This document shows positions 46,354 through 58,139 of a stretch of DNA of 64,000 bases, one piece after another (positions within the stretch are counted from its first letter, which is position 1; each line of letters begins with the position of its first letter). Location: assembly GCA_947311845.1 (NCBI GenBank), contig CAMZMU010000107.1:18497166-18561165 (forward strand), in the 5' to 3' direction. This stretch comes from Poa pratensis. Taxonomy: Eukaryota > Streptophyta > Magnoliopsida > Poales > Poaceae. The position numbers were made by a program, and so were the translations under genes. The notes under the pieces are model-generated. The model saw only the letters and a list, made by a program, of their open reading frames with translations, was not told the DNA's origin and searched no databases.

Positions 46354-46477
46354 AGTTAATTGTTTAGGGTTGCGTGAGGCAAAGCCTTCACGATTATCTC
46401 TATTATATAAAGACCAACATGTACATACGGGTTACAACATGTATACGAATACAACACAAATACTAGACCATCTAACA
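46354..46477 (-). repeat. 5' LTR of the copia element
   Basis: 124 bp, same limits as the 3' LTR, followed by the target duplication GAGTC at 46478-46482. Confidence 0.93.
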
Positions 46478-46482
46478 GAGTC

Positions 46483-47254
46483 AAGATCAGAGCAGAACTA
46501 CTTTAGGACTGTCGGAATTAGTATTAGCTACTACTGTACGTAGTTTCTTCTTCGGGTGTATTTGCTTTTTGAATCGTTGGATTTCGGGACTGTCGGAATT
46601 AGTCATACACCGATGCTGCGAGTGACCGGCGCCTCGCCGCAGTCCAAAATTTAAACTCTCCCTCCCTTCAAGATGTTTCAAAATTCATACGAAGTAAAAT
46701 GAGTGATTGTACATATTAAAATGGTCTATAAACATAAATTTTATAATAGTGAACGGAGGGAGCGAAAACCTATATTAGAGTCCGGGCTACATGGTGCCAG
46801 CTTTTTCAAAAAATTGAAATCGACATTTTTAAGTTTTCAAAAATCGAGAAAAATCCCGGATGTTCTACAATCGTGCAAATTTTTAACTCCAAATTCGATA
46901 TATTTTGGGTTGCACAAAAAAGACAAATGGGTGGATCTGGGTAGTGAACGATACACAGTTTCAAAATTTTGAAATTTTCCCTGATTTTTCTTTTTTGTAC
47001 AGCCCAAAATATAACGAATTGTAAGGTAAAATTTTGCACGCTTGTAGACCTCAACACTGGCTACATCTGTGATTTTTTTCACAATTTTTGGAAACTAAAA
47101 AAATGTTATTTTTGATTTTTCAAAAAAAGGGCTCCATGTTGCCCGGGTTCCAAAAATCCACACTCGGGAGGGTGTACCAATAATCATTAGTGGACCCAAA
47201 AACATTTTAAAGCCTTGGGCACACTATAAATTCGAGGATGCTATTCTTCTGTTA
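46483..47254. other. Displaced 3' flank of the receptor kinase, then AT-rich foldback
   Basis: 46483-46680 continues the sequence that stood after the kinase stop before the copia insertion; the 16-mer GACTGTCGGAATTAGT occurs twice (about 46507 and 46588). GAACGGAGGGAGC near 46751 is one end of a Stowaway-type MITE without its partner. About 46780-47150 is a foldback unit: CGGGCTACATGG at one edge and CCATGTTGCCCG at the other. Confidence 0.45.
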
Positions 47255-47527
47255 GACTAGTCATAGTGGGAGGAACATTGCTAGTAACTTTAATGCCACG
47301 TAGGCAAAAAAGATGATGTGGCAAGTAATTAATGAGGAGAGAGGAGGTTGGAGTAACATAGCTAGTTATCGGAACATCACACACCCCAAAGCAAAATGAG
47401 TCTACAACCTAATAAATACTATCATACATGACACCACAAATAAGTTACTACCCACTATAGAGATAGTAACAATAGGTAGTAACATAAGTATGTTACCACT
47501 CAATGTTACTCCCCACTATAACTAGTC
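47255..47527. mobile_element. Tourist/Harbinger-type MITE
   Basis: 273 bp with inverted ends GACTAGTCATAGTGGG and CCCACTATAACTAGTC (one mismatch) and the TTA target duplication at 47252-47254 and 47528-47530, as expected for PIF/Harbinger. Non-coding. Confidence 0.88.
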
Positions 47528-47892
47528 TTAAGTAGCTACTACGGAAATACACGGCGGCTGGCCGGAAGTCTCGGCAACTACCTAGGCAGCCAGTGGCGGA
47601 GGACAAATCCTAGTCTCCGCGTACCGCGGAGTTAACATCGCTCCGCGCACCCTTAGTGGGCCGGCCCACGATGCGCACGGGAAGAAGAACGCGAGCATGG
47701 AAAGAAGAAGACGCAGTCGCCGCTGCTGCTCGCCGGCGCCATCGCCACTCACCGACGACGGGGACGACGCAGCTGGAGCGATAACTAGGAGCTCCCGTGG
47801 CGGAGCGTGCAGCAATATTGAGCATGGGCCACTTCAACATACATGACCAAGAACGGGCCGAATCAGCACACTTAGTTGATCATTTTCTGTAA

Positions 47893-50245
47893 GGAAAAAG
47901 TATAGATTTCACCCTGAAATCTCACTTTCGGGATACATTTCACCCCAATCTTTAAAACCAGATAATTTCAACCCTGAACTTTACAATACCGGACAAATCA
48001 CACCCTAAGGTGGTTTTTGTTCGATTTGTGGCGGTTTTGGGCAAATTTGGACTGTTTGACTCGTTGACGTGGCAGGCTGACGTGGCGAAAATTTGGGGTC
48101 TTTTTTTCAATTCGTGGACCCCACCCGTCAGCCCCTCTCTCTGTGACAAATTTGGCTCGCCGTGGTCTCCGTCGCCGGCCACCATCGCCGACCGCCATCG
48201 CCGGAGCTGGAGCTGTCTGGGAAAATAAAAGAAGCCACCACTCACCCGTCACCGCCGGAGTGGTTCGATCCAGGGAGCCAGCCACCCACCGTCGTAGATT
48301 CATCAGATTGATTTGAGCATAATCTCTTCCTTTTATCCAAGGCAACTCTAGCAGCCAGGCCGTGCTTGTTCAGCCGTTTCGTGGCCACGTCTTCCGTCGC
48401 TGCGCCTCGTCCCCTTCCCGGCCGTCGCCTCCGACGTGTTGCCGCCGCTGCCGTCCTCTCTCTCCCACCTCCCCTTGCATCAGGCTCTCCCAAGTGGACC
48501 AACAACATGATTCTTGCTGCACTAGCTAGGCTTCCATTCCATCCTGGGAGCCCTTGGCCGCGCGCCGTTTCTAGCTAGATTCATTCATGATGCGTTCTAG
48601 AGTTTCTTTATTGTTACTCTGCTCAGATCCGAAATTCCTTTTTGGTCAGCCTCCTAAATTCATGACACAGCTTGGCCGTGCTTCGAACAAAACAGAATCA
48701 GCATGCAAGGAGGCTGCACTACAATGTGTGGAGAACAACAGATGGGTGGAGGATATCAATCTTGATCTTACCATGGAGGCTGCACTACAATGTGTGCAAA
48801 TCTGGATCCGTATAAACTCGGTCAGCAGAGACAGTGAGGCAGAAGATGAGTTCACCTGGTCCTGCTCCCCAAACGGCATATACTTGGCAAAGACCACTTA
48901 TGACAGGCTAGTGATGGAGGATGAGGTTGCGCCCATGGCTGATGCTACTTGGAAGAATGGCGCACCTCTCAAAACGAAGATCTTCATATGGCTCGCCCTG
49001 CAGCACAGGCTTTGGACTTCGGAGAGAAGGTTTCGACATGGTCTGCAGGATCAATCTTCAAGCTGCTATGTATGTCTGCAAGAGGGGGACAGGGTGGAAC
49101 ATCTCTTCACTCAGTGCAGTTTTGCCAGATAGGTCTGGTATGAGGTCTTTCGGCGTCTCAGGATTAACATGTCGGGTCCACCGGCCAATGGCAATCTGCA
49201 GGAGTGGTGGACTAGCTCCAGGACAGGCTTTACTCCGAAGACTAGGCAGAATTTCGATGCCCTTGTGATTCTCACTTGCTGGAGGCTGTGGAAGAATAGA
49301 AATGCCTGGGTGTTTAACAATGCTAACCAGCAGTTCGGTGTTGGTGCTCTGACAGACAAAATCCATAATGAGTTCGCTTCATTGACGGTAGCTAGGAGAG
49401 GAGCTTCTGGAGTCTTTGATGCTATTACGTGAGAGATAGCTTGAGTGAGTTTTCTGGAGTGTTTTCCTCTGCCCCTTTCGTCTGTGATTGGGACATGATC
49501 TTGTAAAATAACTCTGCCTTCTATAAAAGTAAAGTACGCCTTTGGCGTACTCGCGTGGTAGAATCAGCATGCAATCCTCCATTTGAGGAGCAAATCTCAT
49601 GCTTGAAAATTTCATTCTAGCTACGATTTGATGCTCATGAAATTTCAGATTGATTGGAGACGCGTGCAGGCGAGGTCGGAGGAGCGCCGCGCATCGTGGT
49701 ACGCACGCTCCGGCGAGCAAGCCGGCCTTGGTCCGGTGGCGCGATGCGGGCGTCGGCAGAGAGAGAGAAAGGGGATCTCATCTGGGATCGAGCAGACTGA
49801 GGACGGGGCCGTGCGTGTTTTCCGCGGGCGGGGACGGAATCTGAATGGAGACGGGGTTGAGCGAGGACGGCGGGGAGGTGGTCGGCCGGTGGTGACTGAG
49901 TGGTGGCTTCTTTTATTTTCCCAGACAGCTCCGGCGACGGCTCCGGCGGCCGGCGATGGCGGCCGGCGACGGAGACGACCACGGCGAGCCAAATTTGTCA
50001 CAGAGAGAGGGGTTGGCGGGTGGGGTCCACGAATTGAAAAAAACAAATTTTCGCCACGTCAGCCCGCCACGTCAACGAGTCAAACAGTCCAAATTTGCCC
50101 AAAACCGCCACAAATCGAACAAAAACCATCTTAGGGTGTGATTTGTCCGGTATTGTAAAGTTCAGGGTTGAAATTATCCGGTTTTGAAGATGGGGTGAAA
50201 TGTATCCCGAAGGTGAGATTTTAGGGTGAAATCTATATTTTTTCC
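47893..50245. mobile_element. Long-TIR Mutator-like element carrying a LINE fragment
   Basis: Inverted repeats of about 350 bp bound the region: 47893-48244 starts GGAAAAAGTATAGATTTCAC and 49895-50245 is its complement, with close agreement to the inner border (GGGAAAATAAAAGAAGCCAC). Long TIRs and a non-transposase cargo fit a Mutator-like, Pack-MULE-type element. The expected 9-bp target duplication was not found (TTTCTGTAA before, TGGGCAAAT after). The cargo includes the LINE fragment at 48640-49560 and a GC-rich patch at 48380-48580. Confidence 0.65.
48640..49560 (+). mobile_element. LINE ORF2 C-terminal fragment inside the MULE-like element
   Basis: Plus-strand frames give the zf-RVT region of a plant LINE: FTWSCSPNGIYLAKTTYD, APLKTKIFIWLALQHRLWTS, CYVCLQEGDRVEHLFTQC, and after a stop at 49130, NFDALVILTCWRLWKNRNAW. 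The upstream GAGGCTGCACTACAATGTGT segment is duplicated (48710 and 48777). The 3' tail ends in AAAGTACGCCTTTGGCGTAC, which is partly palindromic. Confidence 0.75.
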
Positions 50246-50500
50246 TGGGCAAATTAATAGCAGTTTTCTAGATAAAATTCACTGAGAACGATGGGCCACG
50301 GCCTAATATGGTCAACCGGACCCTCCCCCACTGCAGGCACCAGGGGCGCTAGATCTGTCACTACCGGTAATGAAACTTTAATGACACATATAAATCCTAG
50401 ACAACGGAAAAGCTCTAATATTTATTTTGAAAATCCTCCACGATTTTATTGCTCGGGACTTTTGAACATCCCTCGCTCTATATAGCACATCATAGAGTAA

Positions 50501-50890
50501 TCAAAAAGGCATCGTCGACAACTTATTACACAACTCATTATTAATGATCTTCATCACCGAGAATATGCTTTCAACTGTTGTCGTCACCGATAAAAGTAAT
50601 GTCAGCTGGTAGCAAATATTATGTGCCTTTCAAATATTAAGACAACCTCTAAAATCTTTAATTCTCTGCATATGAATAATGAAAGCCCAAGGTTATTTTC
50701 TCTATGCCCATATTCATAATTAGAGAATTCCAATGATAAGTATATGTAAGGCGAGCAAGCTAATTCATATTGAACTTAAAAAATGAGTCATTTGGATCAA
50801 GGCAAGAGAAGTTCTGAAACAACCCTAAAGATAGATCATTAAATGGATGGTCAAAATCAGTGGTAAGAAATCCTATAGCAACATAGAAGG
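50501..50890 (-). pseudogene. hAT-family transposase C-terminal relic (dimerisation domain)
   Basis: The minus strand reads DFDHPFNDLSLGLFQNFSCL, LDPNDSFFKFNMN, then LTLLLSVTTTVESIFSVMKI and INNELCNKLSTMPF with a stop at 50501. This is the pattern of the hAT C-terminal dimerisation region of TTF/MYM-type zinc-finger transposase-like proteins in grasses, where SVERAFSAMK is usual. Several stops and frame changes occur between the parts. Confidence 0.55.
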
Positions 50891-51809
50891 TGTACAAACT
50901 GTAAAAATAATCAAGAGTGGCCTCGTGTCTGTCCTCTTTTACTTATTTCCCCTCATTTTGTTACCATTTACTTAGAATTGTGATATTATTTTCTATGCAA
51001 ATTGACATCTTCCAAAAGGATCTCTCAATGCAACCATCATTGGAGATAAAAAGAGGTGGTAGAAAAACATACTTTACTTATTCAACGATGAAGTCCACGT
51101 CTATAAGGAAAACTATGGAAACATATAAACCATGACAATCGGGAACTACACGGTTACATAATTAATAATCTTGTGTTAAGTCCTAGTAATTGATTTTAAA
51201 TCCAACTATCAAAATTAATTTTGGATGATGTGCCTCAACATGATATCTTTATTTAGGACCATTGTATCTTGTTTTAATATATAATAAATTGAGTAAACCA
51301 TGTCCTGACATCTTTAACCAAAAATATTATGTGAGCTAATACATTGATAATGTTATATCAATAAACTATACAAAGCCAAGTATACATAATCCATCGCATA
51401 CATAAAACATAATCCGTCGCATACATTGTTTAGAGTCGGGTTTTGTTATTTTGAGAATTAGTTTTTGCAAAGAGAAAAAGTTGGTTCTTGATTAGATTAG
51501 ACTTAGTCCCTGTTTTCAGTTCGGAATCAGTTTTGCGCAGTGTTCACTAAAACAAGCACAACTTTATCATACGGAGTTTGTTTTCGACGAACGACCACTC
51601 AAAACTATTCAGAAAACACGTGGATATGAAATTTTCACCAAAAATAAAGGTAGGACGACTACCTTACCTTGCCATACCGGGATCTCTTACCTGCTTGTTA
51701 CTACTATTATTTTCATTGCCTCTACACGACGATATTTTTCTAGCGACTACAATCTAAAATGAAGAGAGGCCATTGTGTGGTCGTGTGGAAATTTGTGTGC
51801 ACGCCTAAA
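50891..51809. other. No gene seen; AT-rich
   Basis: AT-rich sequence, perhaps more of the decayed hAT relic at its start. CATAATCCRTCGCATACAT is duplicated at about 51387 and 51408. Nothing else was recognised. Confidence 0.4.
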
Positions 51810-52215
51810 GGCCTTGGCGGGTTAGGGTAAAAACATGCGTATGTTGAATTCTTCTATGCGCATACGATGGCGATGGCTGAAATTGACTGATAGTGAGAAC
51901 TCCGTGGTATACCCGCATGTTCAGATTCCGATGGAGGCTGGTAACTTGTTCCTAGCCTGTGCTAGGTGTGATTTGGGAGGCAGCGAAAGCCTGCGCTTTC
52001 TGAGAGACAGATTGATCAACGACAATGCTTGTCAGATCGCACCTAACCTCATGCATTTTGCGCGGGCATCCACCAAATCAATGGTTGTGGGATTCACTTC
52101 ATGATCATAGATGGACGATGGCAATCAGAGGCACGCCTTTGGTACCATCTATTGTGGATTTTGTAGAGCTTTGGGAAAGGCTAAGCGCAAGGACTGTGAC
52201 TGCTGGTATAGGAGC
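51810..52215 (+). mobile_element. LINE ORF2 fragment
   Basis: Plus-strand frames read MRIRWRWLKLTDSENSVVY, VQIPMEAGNLFLACAR, then after a shift near 52090 DHRWTMAIRGTPLVPSIVDF and VELWERLS. This corresponds to the part of a plant LINE ORF2 just upstream of the zf-RVT region. Both ends are lost. Confidence 0.65.
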
Positions 52216-52329
52216 GACATCATCTCCTAGTGTCTTTTTTTTGATAGATGATAACATGATATCTTTATTTACAACGGGCGAGCTCTTTACCGAAGAAGAA
52301 GGCCTCATTTGCAAAGTAGTACCATTCGT

Positions 52330-53300
52330 CGTCAGACACTAGGAGATTCTGGGCGGAGGTGCGGCTCGGAGGGCGGCGCGCCGGGGCAGTCCGGATGGCG
52401 GCGAGGTGCAGGCGGCGCTGCTTGGTACCGGTGGCGGCGTGGAGCAGGCGCGGCCGGCGGCCCCTTTAGGCCCAGATCTGGGCCCTGTGGGCCCGATCTG
52501 GGTAGGGGCGGGCCGGCTCGGGCTCCGCAATGCTGCGTCTGGTGGGGCTGAAGAGGAGCTCGCGATGGGGATGGCGTCCACGGCGCCACGTCTGCTGCAA
52601 CGCGGCGGCGGGAGCTTCACGGGCCCAGAACGGGCCCGGCCGGGCAGGTGGTCCGGTCTGCTCCTGCTGCTGCGTCTGGTCTGCTACTGCCTCTGGCGGT
52701 GGAGGTTGTGCCCTCCCACGAGGCTACGGTGGTGTCGTCCCAATCTACGGCTTGTCTTCTTAGTCCGGCCGGCCTTGCATATCTTTGTCATGGTGAGACG
52801 GCGTGGATGTTTCAAGACTGTTGGCGCATGTTCATGGGCGGCGAGATAGGTGGTAGCCAACGGTTTGTCTAGGGTGTGGAGTGTCGGGGGTCGGGAGAAA
52901 TCCCTGTCGAGTCCGACTTCGATGTGGTGGCGCTTCCGGGTGTCACTATCCTTCTTGAAGGGCGTCGGATGTACCCCTTCTCCGCTCCCCGTCGTGTACC
53001 GGGAGCAATCCTAGGATCTGTCCGAGCAGCAGCGTCGTCGTCGTCGCCCCCCTTCTTGAAGGTGTTGCTTGGTACGCGACAATTCGGCGGCATGGGAGTG
53101 TGGTGGAATTCTCCGGAGAGGGCGCAGCGGTTGCGACTCATCTTTGTTTCGTCGATCTAGCGTCGTCATCTTTGTTTTCTCTTCTGTTTCTTTTGTTTTT
53201 CTTTTGGGCGTGCTTGTGTTGTTTGCCCAGCAATGGTATCACAATGTTGTATGGGGGTCGTTGCTTTATTTATAAAGCTGGGCGAAAGCCTGTTTCGTGT
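52330..53300 (+). repeat. Probable LINE-derived 3' region
   Basis: GC-rich, broken frames, followed by a T-rich tail with TTGCTTTATTTATAAAGC and GGGCGAAAGCC near 53262-53290, an ending often seen in Triticeae LINE-like repeats. No reverse transcriptase motif remains. Assignment is by resemblance only. Confidence 0.4.
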
Positions 53301-54099
53301 GTAAACTTTCGCCACCAAGAATGCACATGTCGATTCGCAAAACAAACAAATAATGCACATGGTTTGAGGATCTACTTATGGGTGTACCGATCTGATTTGT
53401 ATTGTTTTCACCCAGAATCCGCTCCATTTCCGTTTCGAGTCTGCGGTCCAATATATTCATACTTGAATCCGCAACCTATCATTGTCCGCTTCGCTCCAAA
53501 TTCAACAAAAAGTATGGTACAGGGTATGGTAATGGGAAATCCGATCCATTTAGATCCCTACTTATAGTCAATCAACAAAAAAGAATGCACAATCACAATG
53601 CACAACGAAGAGGTCAGCCAGGAGGGGCTACAATTCAAATCTGCCAAATGATTCTTTATCTAGAATAGCCATTTGTAAGTGTAGAAATGTAGGCTCAACG
53701 TGCACTGTCTCGTACTCGTAGCACATGGTCTTTAGTTCCATTGCTAAACTTTCGCTACCAATCTCTACAACATCTAACCGAGCAGGAATTCCCGCTCTAT
53801 GGTGCGTTCTGGCGTTGGGTCCCGCCTGTCAGCGTCAGATCGCGGCAAATGAATTTCCTGCCTTCTAGTGCGTCCGCCCGTCTACTCGTGTCACTGCTAG
53901 CTGCGTCGGGCATACCGCCTTTGACCCAAGCGACGCGTCTTCGTCCTTCACCCAACCCTCTCTCGCGGCTAGCAGCCAATCCAACATCGCCTGCCGCTGC
54001 CGCCTGTGCTTCCCTGCTCTGGCTCCATCGTCGTCACCAATATCATCAACCGGCGCGCGGCGCGGCCCGACGCCCTCGCTGTCGTCTTCGTCCAAGCCC

Positions 54100-54595
54100 A
54101 CCACCGCGCCGCCGTGGGGCCGTCCGGTGAGGGTGCGCCAGGTTGAGGGCTGGTTGCCGGCGACGGCGACGAGGGAGGCGGCGAGCTGGTCACCCACGCG
54201 GCGAGGCAATTGGTGGCGACGACGGCACGCGGACCCTGGAGGAGCAGGTCGTGCAGGAACTGCGGGAGGCCGCCGGCCCCCTCGCCGTGCGCCACGCGGC
54301 CGTCGGGAACGCTCTGCGGCGGCGAACCTCCAGGGCTCCGTCGCCCTACCCGCTCCCGCCACCGCCAGCAAGGTCCGTCTACTCCCTCCGCCCCCTATAT
54401 CTCCATCTTCCGCGGCGAGCCATGGCCAGCCAGCCCACCAAAGAGGCGCGGGCCTTGAAAAAGCAGGAGCTGTGCCCTCGCCGCGCGCTGCGCTGCTGGC
54501 GGGGATGCGATGCGGCGTGTCTGGACAGGGATCTCTACAGGGCTATGTCTCCTTCCATCTCCCCTTCCCCCTCCTTCAATCGCTCGGCCTAATTC
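54100..54595. other. GC-rich unrecognised gene fragment
   Basis: Codon-like sequence in several frames; on the minus strand LPQFLHDLLLQGPRAVVATN is plausible protein, on the plus strand a frame from ATG 54421 (MASQPTKEARALKKQELCPR) is open for 57 codons. I do not recognise the family. Mixed-strand, broken fragments are usual for Helitron cargo. Confidence 0.3.
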
Positions 54596-55619
54596 GAATT
54601 CAATCCTGCTCGCTCAAGCCAGCGACAAGGTATTAAATCCCTTCACATCATCCCCGTTTCATTGGTAAAGAATCTTCGCCAGAGGAGTTAGGGGATGAAT
54701 ACGAGATCCTGTATGTGCAACCAGATCGCTGCTGCTGCTCCAAAAAATAGGTAAGGAAATACCTCTTGCCTTGATTTTTGGAGGTACGATTCTGGTGGGA
54801 GAAGCACGGTGAGCTTCCTGAGGCATGCTAGCCTTAGAGCTAATTGATACATCTCCCTCCTTTCCTGTATCAGATTATCCAATTATCCAGAGTATCAAAA
54901 CAGTACTGTAGTACATGACGCAACACTAGCAGATCGAGTCTACAAGACATGAGGTTCAAAGTTCAGATTGCCCTGAGACCCAATGGCTCTCATCAAAAGT
55001 AGTAAAAACTAAAAAGGTTCTGCAAAACTAACCTCGATTGTCTAAAGCACCAAACCGATGGTGCCAGCCATAGTTTGCAATCCTACGTGAGTGATTGAGG
55101 CATATTTCTTAATCCCAATTGATGTGTAGTGTGAGGAAATTTCTGGCCGTTAACAGATTATTGTCTTGCTCAACCTATTAATTTGTGGGTGGCCTGTGAA
55201 AGACTATCATGATCTTGGAAATAATTAATTATTTGTTGATTTTGAATTCAGTCTATTTTATCTTACAGTAGTTGTGGTCCAAAGATTTATTTGTCTATTA
55301 TTTCAGGGACAATTTCCTAGAGGATGCACTGTTGACGCCTTACGTTCTAAGTTTTTCCCCTCCCATTGGATGACCCATAAGTAAAGTAGTTTCTAATGGA
55401 ATCTATGCATTTCCATTGATGTTGTAACCCCGAAAGAAACTAAATGAAAATGGTGAGTGACAAGGTATAAATTGTACGGTTTTATATTTAGCTGCTATAA
55501 ATATGTAATGCACGCTTGTTCATTTTCTTTTTCCACGTGATTAGGGAAGCAGACAGTACATAGTTACTTTTTTGTAGAGTTGATCATATGATATTTAGTC
55601 CATAATTTGGCTTTGCAAT

Positions 55620-55810
55620 CACACTTTTGATCTGCTCTGCTTTGCTCCCTTTCTTTCGCTGCTCATGGCGCTCGAGCACACATCCGCCTGGCTCGCTGCT
55701 ATCCGCTACGGTGGCATGCGACCAGCCACCGTAGGCAACCAACCCGCCGCCACCAGAGTCCAACGTAGGAGGGGGAGGAGGATGTGGTTGCCCATACGCG
55801 GCCATGGGCA
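55620..55810 (-). other. Exon-like fragment, unrecognised
   Basis: From an ATG at about 55803 the minus strand reads MAAYGQPHPPPPPTLDSGGG and continues to a basic stretch (RHEQRKKGSKAEQIK). It looks like a GC-rich first exon of a grass gene. No family is assigned. Confidence 0.3.
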
Positions 55811-58044
55811 GGTGTCTGCGTGGTATACCAGTGAGTGGCAGAAAGTGAAACGTCTTTGTTGTCCGCTTTATAGGCAAAAGGTGGGCAACTGGTTATCTCC
55901 TTGCTTCTGATAGAATGATACAATATTTTGGTTATCTCCTTTGGTGCTGATAGTACCATACGGTTGTTCAATTGGTTTAGTTGCTGCATAGAGTGACTGG
56001 TAGCATGGTGACCACATTGCCACAGAAAACAAGCTAGGATAATTAATCGAGTCCCCTGGCTTTGCTATATTTAGCTATGTTGTGTGCCATCATTTTTTAT
56101 TTTCATTTGTTAAATTTAAGATTCATGCTGCTGGTGCCTGCTATTTCTGAAAAATGAGAAGTAGAGAGATGAGTCGGTGTTGCTGCTGACATCTATTGCT
56201 GAAAAGAAGAAGACAGATAGATGCGCTGCTGCTTACTATGATGCTATCTGTGATAGTGGTATTGCTTACTATTGTTGAGAGACCAGTGGGAGATTGGAGA
56301 GATACTTTGAGAGGTATGGGGTGTGCTCGCTGCTAGCTGTTGTGCGTATATGAATTGTTCATAGTACCAAATAAAAACAAATGTAGTTGTCGTATTTAAT
56401 TAGTCTTCTCTTTTTGTTTCTATCTCTCTCATATGCTACCACACAGATTGCTTCAGATATCTAAAAGCTGAGATGAGGCAGGCTATGATAAAGAAAATGG
56501 TGCTCAGGTTATGATTTGCAATTTTGTATCTAATATGTTTATCATAACGTTTGGGTTGTTAGTAGCCTTCAGTTTGTCAGAATAAATGCAATCATATTGG
56601 GAATTCTTCGCAAATGCTATGCTATGGTCCAAGCTTTTTAGATGGAACACCACCGTCAATTCCATTACGACGCATTCTTGCTAAAACACCGTCCACCGGA
56701 AAATGTACAGAGTTCGGTAGGAATCTATCGTCTCACACCTCTTCAAATTACCATTCTATGATCCGGGTAGGTGCTTAGAGCATGGTTTACAGATCACTAA
56801 GAGTAAAATTCTGAATTCAAATATGTTTAGAAGAAGATTAGGTATGTGAGAATAGATGCGATCGTATTAGACTTTCTCGGAACAATCAAAGTCTATAAGA
56901 AGCATATGGCAATCACACAGTTACCACTGTCTGATATTTCTGTGAAATACCTTAGTGACATTTGTTGTCGTCATCGTTCAAATTATGCCACCGAATCTAT
57001 ATGCCTCTCTTATACTATGAATTGATCTTGATGATCCATTTAAATACAAGGTTCACGTAGTAGTTTAACTTGAATGACCCACGTGAATACCAGGGGATTA
57101 CGCTTCATAAGTGGTATTACTTTGACTTACCTTCTTTGCTAATATTCACTGCACACAGTATATTCAATCAATCTTTTGATGCATTTTCATTGCCAATTAG
57201 TTACTATCAGTACTAAGTATCAAGTAGGTCGATAGTTGTTATATTGTGACTTCGGAATCATGTGTACAAGTTTCTTTCCTTCATGTGTACTGTAAGAGGG
57301 GCTCTACTGAAACTTATATTTTGTCAATTTCGTCTGATCAAACTCCTGTTAATAAGAAATGTAGAGCTTCTATTGTGATCTGGGTATGTTGCTTGCATCG
57401 AACTTTTAACATGCCTGGACTAAAATTCATTTCCTACAATGACAATTGTTCAAGGCTTCTATTGGTTCATATGTTATTTAATCCAATGGTGGGTGGGAGT
57501 AGATATGAGTTCTCATGTTTATGGGTGGAGGATGAGGAACCTGGTTTGGAGTTCTGCAGATTATTTCATTTTGGTTCTTACATTGAGTTTTATAATTGCA
57601 ACTTTATGTGAAGTGAACAATGGGTGTATAACAGCTAGAGTAAATGCAGCTAATGAATGCACATGAGATATGGCAAGAAAAGGTTGTCAATATTGTCTTC
57701 ATTGACTTCTAAGCTTTTGTTGTTAAGTTGCTAAATACTACTCAATCCTGATCTGTTCAGCATTTTAGCGAGTCAAATATCTTGGGAGGTGAAGGTGACT
57801 TGTGTTGTTAAAATAGCCACATAATCATTTATTTGATATTTTGGTGGTACTTTCTTTCTGGTTGTCATGTTCTAAATGGAGTACTCCAATGCATCATAAG
57901 GTCCAAAGTAGGTCCACCCCAATAATGTGTTTTTAGGCTAGATTTATCCACGTGCAATCTGTTGGTTTGGACCTAGAGGATCCATATGTTACCTCTGTAA
58001 AGGATGGCTGATTTTAACCAGGTTTGTTTGACATTTTTCTTCAG

Positions 58045-58139
58045 ATATGATTGCAGCTGGTCCCCATGGTGAAATCTGCAGTTTAAGTGCCACAGAAATT
58101 GCTCTCAAATGCACACTGGTTATTGATAAAATAGAGAAG
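58045..58139 (+). other. Exon-like fragment, unrecognised
   Basis: Between TTTTTCTTCAG and GTAAGTGC, both good splice signals, the plus strand encodes MIAAGPHGEICSLSATEIAL and then KCTLVIDKIEK. It looks like an internal exon of a host gene; the family is unknown to me. Confidence 0.35.

Larger units (their letters stand above)
43134..46477 (-). mobile_element. Ty1/copia retrotransposon with 124-bp LTRs, internally deleted
   Basis: Two 124-bp direct repeats (43134-43257, 46354-46477) differ at one base. The 5-bp target duplication GAGTC is perfect (43129-43133, 46478-46482). On the minus strand the LTR starts TGTTAGATGG; the tRNA-Met primer site abuts it and a G-rich polypurine tract precedes the other LTR. 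Domains run gag, integrase, RT, RNase H, the copia order. A large deletion joins gag to integrase, and a one-base loss separates RT from RNase H. The single LTR difference points to a recent insertion, so it probably moved using proteins from another copy. Confidence 0.93.

Noticed and set aside
44176..46359. Plus-strand frames across the copia element
   Set aside because: Antisense to the copia polyprotein; no independent coding evidence.
49628..50134. 168-codon Arg/Gly-rich frame near the MULE right TIR
   Set aside because: Covers GC-rich TIR sequence; the same sequence appears inverted in the left TIR, so it is structural rather than coding.
52222..52346. Inverted 12-mers TCTCCTAGTGTC and GACACTAGGAGA as a mini CACTA element
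   Set aside because: The orientation is reversed: the CACTA sides face inward-out the wrong way for an element lying between them, and there is no matching target duplication.
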